Assembly (NCBI GenBank): GCA_032622095.1
Contig: CP136065.1
Coordinates: 97,533,343-97,597,342 of the forward strand
From: Siphonodentalium dalli
Lineage: Eukaryota > Mollusca > Scaphopoda > Gadilida > Siphonodentaliidae
Reading direction: 5' to 3'
Length of the DNA stretch: 64,000 nt
Shown here: positions 50,395 to 62,436 of the stretch, piece by piece
How positions within the stretch are numbered: the stretch's first letter is position 1
Layout: each line of letters opens with the position of its first letter
Notes under the pieces: generated by a model
What the model was told of the DNA's origin: nothing
The model's database searches: none
What the model saw: only the letters and a program-made list of their open reading frames with translations
Translations under genes and position numbers: made by a program

Positions 50395-52250
50395 ATAAAT
50401 ACAGTATCTGATAATTTAAAAAAAAGTAGCAGTTGGGGTTCACGAAAAGCAATAAATATTCATCTGGATTAAAAGTGAAATCTCTTTTCTTCGGGAATTA
50501 TCACACTACTTTGACTTACATACGATTCACAAAGGATGGCGTGAAATTATAATTTACTCCCATTACATAAGTACTGTCACAAATTTAAATTACAGGATAC
50601 AAATTTCAGCAGGAGACACGAGCCTTGTATATTCAAGACAGAGTATTTACATAAAAAAATAACCCACTGACCCGCAATTTTAGTGCGTATGGACAACACA
50701 TATTTAAGGAGTATTCGAAACGATTTCTAGTGCCAGAAACTTTCTCCAGTTTAATTATTTTTCCGATTCCATCGGGGGGGGGGGGGGTCTGCAGAAAAAG
50801 TCCAGGCACATGGTGGGTGGTTGGAGATCGGAAAAAATGTGTTCCAATCAACATATTTATCAAAGATTAAGCAGGAAATATTAAGATATTGGAATGTCAC
50901 TTAGTTTTGCACTGTGCTTACCATGTGCTTACATGAGTATGATATGCCCTTATTAGTGAATAGAGAAAAGTGTATGCATCACCAGGTTGGACACTCATGA
51001 TTATATTACACCAGTACATGTAGTCCAGCAGTGTAGCTATTGAGTTGGCTGATTTTTAAAGCTACCTCAAGCAACAATTCATATCATTTCATTTCAAAGG
51101 CACAGGCATTAAATGCTGTTATTGGGTTTATATTCCACTCTCAATACTACCACATGTACTTCAGGCAGTGGCTATCAAGTTCTTATTGTTTCTCAGTATT
51201 TCTGCTAGTCAAGTCAATAAGCATGTAACATCACTCCTATATATGGTTACATATATACTAATATAGAACACAAACCCATTTTTAATGATAAAATGTGACA
51301 AAATATTTGCAAATATCATCTTGCCCCTTGAGCATTTTACACCAGTCACTGCATGGTTACCAAACCATTTTATTTTGTATAGGGTGGTAGACATAATAAA
51401 TCAAACAAGCGCTGACATGCTGCTCAGTCCATTAGAATGCCACATAGAGCACATTGGCCAACAAACTTGAACACTGTGTGCACATTCACCATTAGAATTG
51501 TGAGGTGAATAGGCCTAAGATGAAATCCATATACACAATGCATATCCTTATATATTCACTCAGAAGTAACTCAATGTTAGCAAAAAGATGGAAAGCAGAT
51601 ACCTATGGGAACTGAGTTTATGAATTTGATTCAGATCATCATACTACAATTCCACTGTTTTGGGTTGTATTAATTGTGAATAGCAATTGCTGGAAGAACC
51701 AGGCTGATATAATTTTGTTTCATATTATTCTGATTTATTTATAATTTGTTCCCAAAAAAAGTTGGCCTGGACAAATTTTTTTCAGAGCGTGGGGGTGGAA
51801 TGTCATATAGCAGAATGTTTTTGTTCACTCTTGAAAGATATTGTCACGACCCCCCCCCCCCGATACCATCGATGTATATCACACTGGGACACACTATGTT
51901 TTAAAAAGAGCAAGGGGAGAGTCCAAATAGTTAACGTAAATTCACCAAATTATATATATATATTATATAATAACATCTATGTGACAATATGGAAGGGACT
52001 CCTCTGAATATAATTCGGTCAATTCGTTACTGAATTAGTATGTCTACTGGTAGTGTCCTCAGTCTAGTTTTAAAAAGAAAACATGACATCGTTAAATACA
52101 GAATAATAGACGGCTCTGAATTTCAGTTTATTCTCCCTGCTAGAACACTCCACAATTCTACCCACAAAATTATAGGATGGAAATGTGCAAGGCCGCTGCA
52201 GGAAGTTCACAAACATAACCTCTAACATGAGAAACAAGTCAGATTACACA
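50395..52250. other. No gene seen
   Basis: AT-rich with a 14-base G run (50774-50787) and a 12-base C run (51850-51861). Short frames only. Confidence 0.6.
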
Positions 52251-52251
52251 T

Positions 52252-52608
52252 AAAAATACAACCATTATTTCCTTACACCATTAAAAAGTCAATGACTAGT
52301 AAAATCAGAGAGTTACTTTTTAATGAAGACCTGACAAAACTTTTTGATGGCACATATTTCATTTTAATTTGAACGATAATTGGCATTGTGCCTTAATATA
52401 ACATAATACAAGCAATGCATTGAGAAAAAAAAATACAACCATTATTTCCTTACACCATTAAAAAGTCAATGACTAGTAAAATCAGAGAGTTACTTTTTAA
52501 TGAAGACCTGACAAAACTTTTTGATGGCACATATTTCATTTTAATTTGAACGATAATTGGCATTGTGCCTTAATATAACATAATACAAGCAAAGCATTGA
52601 GAAAAAAA
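52252..52608. repeat. Recent 177 bp tandem duplication
   Basis: Units 52252-52428 and 52429-52608 are almost identical: I see one base change (CAATGCATTG versus CAAAGCATTG) and a difference in an A run. Confidence 0.95.
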
Positions 52609-53689
52609 AGTAAGATCTCATATAATATAATATCATATCTTTATTATCATATAAGTTGTTTACATGAATATTTGTAATAACATATTCCAAATTGTAACAA
52701 AAAGACGAATAAATTATTAGAAAAAAATATATTATGTCTACTGAAGAACTGGACCTCTTTTGCATATATATATATATAGAGAAAGAGATGGTGGAAAAAG
52801 CGTTTCGCAGAATTGACTACACAACGAGTCTGTTTGTGACAAATAGTGCCGTTCTAACCGATGTATGGTGACATGGTTCTGTTTGCTGTGATTATTTTGT
52901 TATAAATTATGTTTTTATCCTGGCATAGTCAGTAGTTAGATCGATGATTGCATGGAATGCTCGCGTGCTGATATCATTCTTAGCTTCTCGAAAACGTCAT
53001 TGTAAGACTACGGATATAGCAAAATGACGACTGGTAGAAAGAACACAAATTGTAGTGAAGTGGTACTCTATTCGTAATTATTATCAGTATTGGTTCATTG
53101 TGCGAAAGGTGTCCATTGTTCTATTGAATATATCGTGTTTGCCTACAAATAACAGCAGATTTGCGTATATTGTGGTAAACAATGGCGCATAAACATACAC
53201 GTGCTGCAATGTGAATGTCCCGCGTGTATGCATGGTTCCGAAAATGGATATAAAACCAAATGATATGTGCTACATGTAACTAATAAACTAATAAAAATAA
53301 AGTGAAATTTATTGCCAAATGGAATGATCCGTGTTCACTTTCGGGGACAATGTTTCTGAGTGAACAATCATCCGTTGAATGCATGATATGGTTTTCCTCT
53401 TTCAAAGAAAATTTGTGCAATATATTTTTATCCATTTATTATTATGCAGTATACCTGTTTACACTTAATGTGATGTAATATATAGACTTCAGCCAGAACT
53501 GACCCAACATGCCATAATTCTGTGACTGAATCGAAACGAAAGCATGACCAGACCGAAACGATTTTACATGGCGACCGATGCCAAATAAGTTGCAATTCGA
53601 CAATACTTACATATATCAGATCTAATTCAACCTGGAATAGGTCTCTGGTGGTTTGTTATTTGAAATAAAAATCAATTTGATCTTGTGGA

Positions 53690-53944
53690 GTGATCAGCCG
53701 ACAATTTTGGCAGAATCGTTTACCGCTAACGTCTATAGGTTATTACCACTTCCCAAGTAAACCACTCGCTACAAAGACAATCAGGATCCTAGACTCATCT
53801 ATAAATGAACGTATTTCTAATCGTAGTCACAACTTCTACCGACGTAGAAACAATAATCCGTCCCCATGGGAGGCCATTCGCTTTCCCCCAATATATAAAG
53901 AGGACATCCGCTGTTCATTATTGGGGTTTGGGACAATTCCATCG
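53690..53944 (+). CDS. Unrecognised open frame, weak exon candidate
   Basis: The frame is open for 85 codons and contains SINERISNRSHNFYRRRNNN followed by PSPWEAIRFPPIYKEDIR, then ends at TAA. Weak acceptor-like sites (GTGATCAG, TTTTGGCAG) lie at its left edge. An overlapping frame stays open to 54050. No domain is recognised and there is no repeat copy elsewhere in the window. It is listed only because the composition is not that of the surrounding AT-rich noise. Confidence 0.2.
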
Positions 53945-54302
53945 TAATGTCGAAAAATTGGCGTTAGTTAAATGTTTTCTGCGAGACCAGCATGTCAATT
54001 GTGTTAATTATCAGAGACGTTCATTCCTCATTGTCGCCAAAACTCATTGAGTATTGGTATGAGTTAGTTCCCTAAGGCGAAGCCGCTCAGTCTGTCTGAT
54101 GGCGCTGCCGAATATAACGTCTTTGTCTGGAAAGAACGTGTTCTGTATAGGTGAGTAAAATATATAAAATCTATAACCAAAACTTTCTCGGTTTTTGTTT
54201 ACATATTTTGAAATCAGCTTATGGTTTGCACCGTACATTGAGAGAATATATTTCTAAGTTATTACCTGTTCCTTAGTTCCTTAATAATGTATTTCACAGG
54301 AT

Positions 54303-54448
54303 GGGATGGCCTCCATCTCGAGATTATGTGATTTAGGCGACTTGTGTGAGCCGATTTCGAAATAACCATTGAATTAATGATCGGGGGAAATAAATTCGGC
54401 TATCAAGTCGCATAAATCATGCAATCTCGAGCTGGGACCTTCACCTGC
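54303..54448. repeat. Foldback MITE (CTCGAGATT family)
   Basis: CTCCATCTCGAGATTATGTG and CATGCAATCTCGAGCTGGG are inverted ends. The interior TCGAAATAACC and AATTCGGCTATC is partly complementary. A related copy is at 36959-37077 (GTCCGAGATTGCATGATTT, CCAAAATAACCGAAATTT). Confidence 0.6.
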
Positions 54449-55456
54449 TGTCAAATATCATATATTATTAAGGAACAGTAATTATCTTTAAAAATATGCT
54501 TAATTACCTGCATTGTTTTTTTTTCAATGTTATAAATTTTCCCGTCAGAACATAAAAACTTAGCCGCTTATATTGTGTTGACTGTATTGTGGAATATGAT
54601 CTAGCGGGATTGAGTCAGAGTAGATATTCATGGCATGATCTTATAAAAACCTATAGCGCATGGTGGAATATGATCTCTACGGGTGTATATTTCACGTATA
54701 GTTATCAATATACTTGGTAGGTTTATTTGAGCCATGTCCGCTTAAATATCCCCAATCCGATTGTACACCATTAAACTACCGTTGGTTGGTTTTTCTATAC
54801 CAGAAAATACTATGATCGTGATAGTCAGACGTCGTCTATCAAAAGCCGACGTTTTAACACGTTTTTTAATTTTTTTTTAGCCATGTCCAATTTCTTATAA
54901 ATAAACAGCTTTCTCACTTAGAACATTTTGTGATAGTTTTCGACGTATATTAATTATGGATTATTGTGTGAATTTTCGCATCATACCGAATTATAATAAC
55001 TACAAGTGTTTTTCTTTTGAACGATAGGCTGAAATTTGGTTTAGGAAACTTTGTCAATTCTAGTGCCAAATCTGACCGGGCATCTTTAAGAGGCGCTTGA
55101 TAATCCCAGATGTTTATACATGTTCTTCGAAAATCGTCGTGTGAGGTCTGTCAAATTACACGATTTTATACTGACCCTGATAACCCCACAAAACCCACAC
55201 TTTGTTCAAACGTAATTTGTTTTATCAGGTGAGTGTTATAGATACATATCGAGATTGTCCGAATTGGTCGCAATATGAGCATTCTTTTGATCATAAATGA
55301 GTTTTCGACACATGAGATTTATGCATTTGATCTTATCTCCGCAGTGCTCGGGATAAATTAATGGGAGAAAGAGGCTCTCTTCTCGCGGCGTGTGCCCGAG
55401 AATGTGTTTTACACTTGTAATGAAGATATATTGACTTCTTAAAGAGTTTTTTTGCT

Positions 55457-55804
55457 GTGACGGATGTGAAATTTCCATCTAATTTTCCTGCGGGACATGC
55501 CCGCCACGCGAGGCGCGTTCCGTTTGGTTCGCTCGGACTGAAATATGTTCTTATCCTGTGTGTGCGTTCTTCGTATGATTCATTTCATCTCCCTCGCGGC
55601 GTGTCGGTTCCAACTAAATCGATGCATCCCTTTGTAGATAGAGACATATGGTGTAAGAGATACCCTGGTGGGGGAATAATGTTGCCCCCGAACAAAGTTG
55701 CAAGAAGATACTGGGATCAAATAAATCAGAATTTGGGCGGAAGTAAAGCAAGACATGACAGCGTGCGGCGTTATACAATGCTATCGTCTTCAGCGAACGA
55801 TACA
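55457..55804 (+). CDS. Unrecognised open frame, possibly an exon
   Basis: This is the longest non-repetitive open frame outside the receptor exon apart from low-complexity ones: 116 codons counted from a GTG, with the first ATG later. It contains SVPTKSMHPFVDRDIW, then KRYPGGGIMLPPNKVARRYW, and is locally GC-richer than its flanks. A second frame continues the open reading just after its stop (RLEICPWFQTS through MPYSAIAQPKIDL to about 55931), so a frameshift or unseen small intron could join them. No convincing acceptor precedes it. I do not recognise a family. It could be chance, helped by the GC-rich stretch 55495-55610. Confidence 0.25.
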
Positions 55805-56986
55805 TAGGCTTGAAATTTGTCCATGGTTCCAGACATCCAATGAAAAATCTGTTATGCCCTACTCGGCAATCGCCCAACCAAAGATAGATCTCAAAATATC
55901 GTCCACACACCACGTGACATCTCGATTAACTTAAAAAATAACTTAAAGTTATAATTGGTAAGAGAAAATGTGGCACGTTTAAATATCCCCAGTTTTCGTT
56001 GACTGATAATACATTCCGGAGTTTCAAAAACATTATAGTCTGGTTGAAGTGTAGGGTCATTTTGATCCTACGAAAGAAATATATTTATTGATGTTCGCCA
56101 ACGTGTGCATAGTGCACGGCCGGTAACGAGTTAACGAAGTTGTCCAGTTTGTTTTGGTCATTCAAACTGGGTCAATACCGCGCCGTCTGAACGATGCTCA
56201 AGGCAATCGTAACGACGAGCTCGTGTGAGCTTATTCACACGACTGATTTTGCATTGGTTTAACTCGCTTGACACGGTGGTCAAGCTTCATTCTACTCTTG
56301 AAGTTTTGCGTTGTATCCCCCCCACCCACCACCCCATGATTGGGAGATGCTTGTAACACTATAATATTCATCATTTCATGTCTTATTTGTTTATGACTGA
56401 TAGTCTGCGAACGATATTTATCGCTACACTTCACGTTTGTCCATTAAAGTTTACATTTAACATCATGCATTCGTTGTAGTTATTCCATAAATACTTTATG
56501 TTCGTTCGAGCTGCAAGCGAGTTAGAACATAATTGCTGATCAATGAAAAACAACAACTCAAGTTTGAAACGCTACAAAATCGACGGCAAATGTAATTCGT
56601 TGAGATTTTATGAGATACCGATTATAAACCAGTCCACATTTCGAATATCTGGGTAATCGTATCACCAAAGTCGTGTGACAGACACTGTCCAGTTGAACTT
56701 GAATATCAGTTTACTTTAAACATATTTAATGTGCCAAATGCAAATTAGTGGTATTATTATGTATACACATTTCAGAAACGCATTCTATACAACAATTAGG
56801 TTCAATACATATTTACATAAAATCAACACAAACAATTTGATAACATCAAGCTTGTTTACACACAAAAAACAACTTCACGCTTCAGCTGCAATATATGATT
56901 GATAACTCTGACGATAACTAAGGTTGGCACTACAATTAAAATAATAAAATATCCGGTTGATTAAAAGACCTGACTACAACAATAAG

Positions 56987-57463
56987 TTAAAGGTACTCAA
57001 CCCGTAAAGAGGGTCCCCATCTCAACAGATTCCAACAACAACAATCCGATCAGAGGGTCCTATATTACTATTTCTTTGGCTTTGGGGGTAAAAAATATTT
57101 GATTCGAGTCGAGGAACCCATCAAACAAAGCTCAGAGTTATTAGATATTGATTTTTCAAATTTGTTATGTTCTCGAGATGAGTACCAATAACTGCCGTAA
57201 TCTGCTCTGGATGTGTACTCCAAATCTATTCAAACAGACAAGGATGAATAACTCTAAAATCAAGTGGTAATTTTTACGCAATTTTGACTGAGTTCTGGGC
57301 CAGATAGTATTCCCGATAATGAAAAATAATAGATTTCTAAAATCGATATCTAACAAATCTGAGCTTTGATGGGTGACTTCCTCGACTCGAATCAAATATT
57401 TTTGACCCCCGAAGCCATTGAAATAGTAATTGAGAGGAGTTTTATCGGGTTGAGTACCTTTAA
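56987..57463. mobile_element. TTAA-flanked palindromic MITE, family B full copy
   Basis: The 477 bp element has ends AGGTACTCAACCCG and CGGGTTGAGTACCT next to TTAA, and each half is roughly the reverse complement of the other: TTTCTTTGGCTTTGGGGGT on the left and ACCCCCGAAGCCATTGAAA on the right, with a GATTCGAGTCGAGGAA-type core in both halves. It encodes nothing recognisable. Confidence 0.8.
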
Positions 57464-58183
57464 GATACATCAAGTTCCAACTGCAACGGATAAGCCTAAT
57501 ATATAATTTTTTATATCAGAGTTATGGAGGCACGGACTCAGTATGAGCACAATCGTGTACACTGCTTCAAATGTGCTTAATTCAGCGAGCGTGAATATTG
57601 ACGGTGCACCTATAACGAATAACAGGCGAGTTTTAAGAGCTTTTAAAAGATGCTATACTGAGTCTAGTTTCCCTCATATAAACGGGTAGGTTGTTCCAAA
57701 CAGAGATCGAGACATTTTGAAACGAGCACTTTCCATAGTTCACATTTAGTTTATCTGGTACAAGACACACACGGACTCCGAGTTTGCCATTCTACATATA
57801 TATACATATATATGTTTTGGAGCACAATATACAACTTACAAACTGCCCCTCTCCTGATACCAGTACAAACAAGAGATAAAAACGTAAACAGACAATACTA
57901 GATGGCATAAAGTGTGTAAAAACAGTTGGGCACACCTGTACATATATAGTGTGTGAGCTGGAAATGTCGGATTATCGTTGAATATCACGACTATACCATA
58001 TACATATCAAATATACTACTCATATTTTGGATCACCCAGCATATATATATAGTGTAATAGGATTGATTAAATTACCATTACATTACTGTAAACATACATC
58101 ATATTGTAATTCGTGCAACTTCAACCATTAAAATCATTCTCTATAATTTATTAAGATGATTTCCAGACATCAAATGAACATTT

Positions 58184-59145
58184 TCAATACTGGGTGTGAC
58201 CTTCCCTTGCGTTAAAACTCGCAAATGGTAACGTCTGCATACCGCTAACCAATGTACGGAACACTTGTCGAGGCATGTCTCTATACCAGAGGCTGACCAA
58301 GTTCTTGCAAGGTGATCAGTTGAACTGGACGAGCTGTAATCGCAGCCTGTCTCCGGCCCCGAACATGTTCCATGTGGTTGAGGTCGGGTGAGCTCGCCGG
58401 TCAGTCCATTCTCTCTATTCTCTGGTCTTCAAGACATTGGTTCACCATCATGGCTCGGTGGGATCCGGCATTATCATCCAATAGAATAAATTCCTTGCAC
58501 ACAGCTCCTGCATATTTCGTCCCTGTATAATGCTGCCGGATGAAAGATCCGTTTTTGATAACAGTGGTGGGTCTATGTGTGGCCATCCAAAGACATATAC
58601 CTCCCCATGCACATCATGATAGAGCCATAACCATGGCGGCCATGTTCTCGGATTGTGACATCAACAACCCTCTTATTACGTCTTCTCCACACCGAGGTTA
58701 GACACGCCTATCGCAGAAATCCAAACAAAATCTGGACTCACCGTTCTGTAAACAAGATGGTGGAACACTGTTGCACCATCCAATTAACACGTTCTCTGCT
58801 ACTCTGCAACCGATTTCGTCCGTGTCTTGGACGCAGAAGAACACGAATGGCGCGTCTTCTGGTGCGGAAACCAACAGCATTGAGTCTGTTGTGGATGATC
58901 TGTCTCGCAATTATAAAGCCAATTGCATTTTGGACATTATTCTGCAGGCCCGTGGCGTTGATGGTGCGATTCCCACTCGCCGTTGTTCTCACGTGACGGT
59001 TCTGTCGAGCTGTTGTAACCCGCTGACGCATCGTGTCTTTTATCGACTCTGGCATGTGTGTTGTGCCGATTACATGCTCTAGATTTGGGATCCGGTTAAC
59101 GCCTAGTTCTGCCGCAACCTGCCTTTGGGACACAGACTGAAGCAC
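58184..59145 (-). pseudogene. Degenerate Tc1-like (Tc1/mariner) transposase
   Basis: The remains of a cut-and-paste DDE transposase are spread over all three minus frames. From 59145 down, one frame reads SVSQRQVAAELGV (paired-like helix-turn-helix), then TTARQNRHVRT, NRTINATGLQNN and RVNWMVQQCSTILFTE, the region before the first catalytic Asp. The frame then shifts to SRFCLDFCDRRV, and again to FILLDDNAGSHRAMMVNQCL (second Asp) and IERMD. The expected WPARSPDLNPIEHVW follows, but the Trp codon is TGA and the motif reads PASSPDLNHMEHV; its Glu is the third catalytic residue. Another frameshift leads to MPRQVFRTLVSGMQ and a C-terminus ending GHTQY before a TGA at 58184-58186. About 320 codons can be traced against a usual 340 or so, so the extreme N-terminus is missing or unreadable. 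Several frameshifts and stops make it inactive. It is more GC-rich than its surroundings. I could not identify terminal inverted repeats or a TA duplication. Confidence 0.85.
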
Positions 59146-59149
59146 ACCC

Positions 59150-60640
59150 CCATCTAAACAGTTCGCGTGCGGTCATGCGACATCGGAATGGCATTGAACA
59201 AGTTGTTATCTCTTTAAATCGATGTGCAAATCGTTTTGACGAGAAGCGTCAAGCTGACATAATGATTTGATAGGGAACAGATCATGGACCAAGTCACGAA
59301 AAAGAGGGTGACCCATTTCTTTCCCGAATAGAACTGACCACAGTTTATGGTGCACGCGCACGGACTGTGATGCAAAACAATCAATGTGAACCTCATCTAT
59401 TATGGTAAACCGCAGTAAACAAAACTGTCAATTTGGTATCAAACCGTACCGATTATGGTGATCATAAGCAAAATGTGAGTAGTCTCTATCAATGTACAAG
59501 TGCGTGGATCTGAAATACAAGCATCTATGCTATTACGTATAGTTATACTTGTTTTATGGGGTAGCAGGAAGACAACCCGGTAGGGCTAAGCTACCCCGAC
59601 AATACACTGTTATAATTTATTATGTATTACTGCCACTGTGTCATTCGTGTGTATTGTAAATAAACTATCCTATCAAATAGAACCAGAACGAGCATCTGGC
59701 TCGTTGTCCCGGGAAATGACATTTTAAAATATAATGCAATAAACATGAAAATGGCATAGAAATATGAGTCTGTTCTTTCTTGAAATCTTCCAATGATCAA
59801 GTCGTGACTACAAAATCAGGTAAACTGTTCCAGTATGAAATTTCTCGGTTTGTCAGGGTTTGTGAAAAAATATTTCCGAACATCCTTTTTTAAATGTGTT
59901 GCTTGTAGTTTGATTTTTGTCAGTCTGGCCCGTATGGAGAAGCGAATAAAAACTAATTACATGGGTACATGCTGTACATATCGTTGAGATATTTGTAAAT
60001 CTCGATAAGATCGCCCCTAAATCATCTATATTTAATAGAAATTAATTAAGTACGCAAGGGACTGTACTGTACTAACGCATCATTGACGAGTAGATATCAC
60101 ATAGAAAATGTTCATCTATACCTCAAGTTCAACCCACTCAAATTATGGCTCCAAGCTCTGTTACAATATCAAGAACTGGTCTAACCATTGCGGTGTATAA
60201 TGAATATCTGTATTGTGAAAAAAATCATCGTATAGCAAATTGTCGGTCCCCAATTGTTCATCTCATCTAATCACCATCTGTAGTCCCCGTGAGAATAACA
60301 ACAAAGCACTCGTATAGAAACCTGTGGCCTCTTTGTTCAACTGTTTTATTTGAGAAGAAAGCAATGGAAATTTCATTGGACTAGACTACATAACTCAGAC
60401 TATTCCCTAAGGTGGTGCTCAATGTTCTGATGATGAATAATTTACACCATGTTATTTATACAGTCATCTATTATGTCAGAGCCTTGGCTCGTTCCCCGCT
60501 TTTAGTAACATGCTCAGCTGCTCGATCTTCTAAGCGACATCTTGATACGAACTAGGGTGATTTATTCGAGTGGGCTCCTAAAAGTGGGAAGGTGGCAAAT
60601 GGAAACAGGCATTCGTCTGATGTTAATTCGAAGTGTGCGT
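59150..60640. other. No gene seen
   Basis: Sequence upstream of the transposase relic; any missing N-terminal codons and the terminal repeat should be here but were not identified. Confidence 0.5.
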
Positions 60641-61160
60641 GTACGTTGAGTGGATATAACTCGTAAATATACATGATAACCGCCTGGTCAAGTGGTCCGA
60701 CTATTTTATATCTCTTGTCTATGCGCGTTATAGAATATTAAATTTGTTTCTGTTATAACTGCATAAACTTATATGTTTTTATGTTTGGTTTCTCTTCCAA
60801 ATGGCGTATCATATTGAATAGGTTGTGTATAATGTGATCGGGGCATTCGAAAATTAAGAGGGCCATAATCTGATAAATATTTAATTCTTATAATTTAATC
60901 CCAGTGTTGGTAAAAAAATATGTCAAGTTTTTCCCCCATTATATTTCCCTGTACGTTGAGTAGGTACAACTCGTAAATAATTATGATGCACCACTGGTCA
61001 AGTGATCCGTCTAATTTATAACTCTTGTCCATGTGTGTTTTAGAATTTGTCTTAACTTTTGTGTCTGTTATAACTGCATAAACTTAATCTGAAAAAGAGC
61101 TAATTCTTATAATTTTATCCCAGTATTGGTAAAAACACGTCAAGTTCCCCCCCCCCCCCC
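60641..61160. repeat. Tandem duplication, about 310 bp offset
   Basis: GTACGTTGAGT, GTCAAGTG(G/A)TCCG, GTTATAACTGCATAAACTTA and ATCCCAGT(G/A)TTGGTAAAAA occur at 60641 onward and 60951 onward; the second copy ends in a run of 14 C (61147-61160). Confidence 0.8.
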
Positions 61161-61754
61161 GATCCATAAAATTAGATGATTTATTTAGGAGCAACAATCA
61201 TGTCTTGGGAACAAACCTGTCAATCAATCATCCATGCAGTTAAATATAAACTTCATTTTTATCATGTTCATCATTTAAATTAGTCCGTAAATTGAAATCA
61301 ACATAGATGGCATCTTTCCAAACATGTGTGAGGCTGCTGTCGGGAAATATATATATATATTATCCATCCCTTAACTAACACCATTTCCGATTGGGCAAAA
61401 GCCGCCACGTGATAGTCCTGGAAAAAGTCATATTGGACTCCCGAAAGTCATATTGGACTCCCGACTGTACAATATGACTTCTCATATTGGACTCCGTGAC
61501 GTCACGAATTAACTCTATTGCGAAATGAATCGGTGAAATTGTGATGTGCGCGCAACATTGATGGATTTTAGCAGACGTTTCACTTCCACATTGAGTTTTG
61601 TTCTCACTTCCGTGTTTACTTTTCCAAATCATGCTTTCTGATGATCAATATACGGTACAGGCTTTTATAGAGAATTAAGTGCCGACAAATACCAAAAATA
61701 ACCAGAAAAGTTTTATTTCTAAAATTTGGATAAACATACAGATGGATAATAAAA

Positions 61755-61910
61755 ATGTCATTATACAATGTTGTGTACAGTATAAGTTTTTCTTGTACTC
61801 GTCCAGGTTGTGGTGAAAAGTCATATTGGACTCGACTTTTCACCATAACCTGGACTCGTACAAGAAAAACACATACTGTACACAACATTGTATAATAACT
61901 TTAAAATATA
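61755..61910. repeat. Inverted repeat, TATTGGACTC family
   Basis: The left arm (ATTATACAATGTTGTGTACA, AAGTTTTTCTTGTACTCGTC, CAGGTTGTGGTGAAAAG) is mirrored by the right arm (CTTTTCACCATAACCTGGA, CTCGTACAAGAAAAACAC, ACTGTACACAACATTGTATA). A third copy of the arm is at 62113-62200. Short AAGTCATATTGGACTCC motifs also repeat at 61427-61500. Confidence 0.8.
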
Positions 61911-61946
61911 GAACACTGGTCGGTACACTCCGGAGAAAGGACTTAC

Positions 61947-62040
61947 CCCCCGCACTGATACTGGTAATGAATTGATTCGTCTTCAAACTGTCACATAGAA
62001 GTTTAGCACCCATTGATCCAATCCTATTGTGCGAGATGTC
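61947..62040 (-). CDS. Internal exon encoding one leucine-rich repeat (RNI/NLR type)
   Basis: On the minus strand the acceptor GTTTTTTCAG precedes GACATCTCGC, and the exon ends in a G-run followed by the donor GTAAGT. The 94 bases read DISHNRIGSMGAKLLCDSLK and then TNQFITSISAGG. This fits the ribonuclease-inhibitor-type repeat (LD-L-S-N-IG--GA--L---L--N--L--L-L--N), in which each roughly 28-residue unit forms a strand and a helix of a curved protein-binding scaffold. Such repeats occur in LRRC34/LRRC74-like, TCTE1-like and NLR proteins; one unit cannot tell which. The exon is entered in phase 0 and left in phase 1. Neighbouring exons were not found with confidence. A weak candidate upstream piece (DGMTPASSQVLQ, near 62216-62255) ends at GTATAT. 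The exon faces away from the glutamate-receptor exon, which starts 0.4 kb to the right on the other strand. It could be a relic, but the splice sites and frame are intact. Confidence 0.7.
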
Positions 62041-62112
62041 CTGAAAAAACATGCATGTGATTACCAACGTGCGTAGATGTCTCCATTGTGTTGGTGGGGG
62101 GGGGGGGTGCAT

Positions 62113-62200
62113 GTCCAATATGACTTTTCACCACAACCTGGACTCGTACAAGAAAAACACATACTGTACACAACATTGCATAATAACTTTATAATATATA
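62113..62200. repeat. Single arm of the TATTGGACTC repeat
   Basis: GTCCAATATGACTTTTCACC, ACAACCTGGACTCGTACAAG and ACTGTACACAACATTGCATA repeat the right arm of 61755-61910. It lies between the leucine-rich-repeat exon and the receptor exon. Confidence 0.75.
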
Positions 62201-62436
62201 CTCTATATACTTGCAGGACTTGGCTGGATGCAGGTGTCATCCCGTCGCTACATGAACATATATAGATTAATTCACAACTATCCCAAAGACACAAGAAGGA
62301 TCGGTGGGCAATCTTAAACGTCAAACCCGGAAGGTCGAGATAAAGAGGTGCGATAAAATGGCATTCACTCGGTTATGAAACGACTGATTGGCCATAAGAA
62401 CTAGATACATCAGCTCAAAAAGTATATATACACAGC

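Noticed and set aside
58655-59082. Plus-strand frames over the transposase
   Set aside because: Antisense shadows of the minus-strand Tc1-like relic.
62421-62431. TATA-like AGTATATATAC before the receptor start codon
   Set aside because: It is only about 6-16 bases from the ATG, so a TATA-driven start would fall inside the coding sequence; more likely AT-rich leader.
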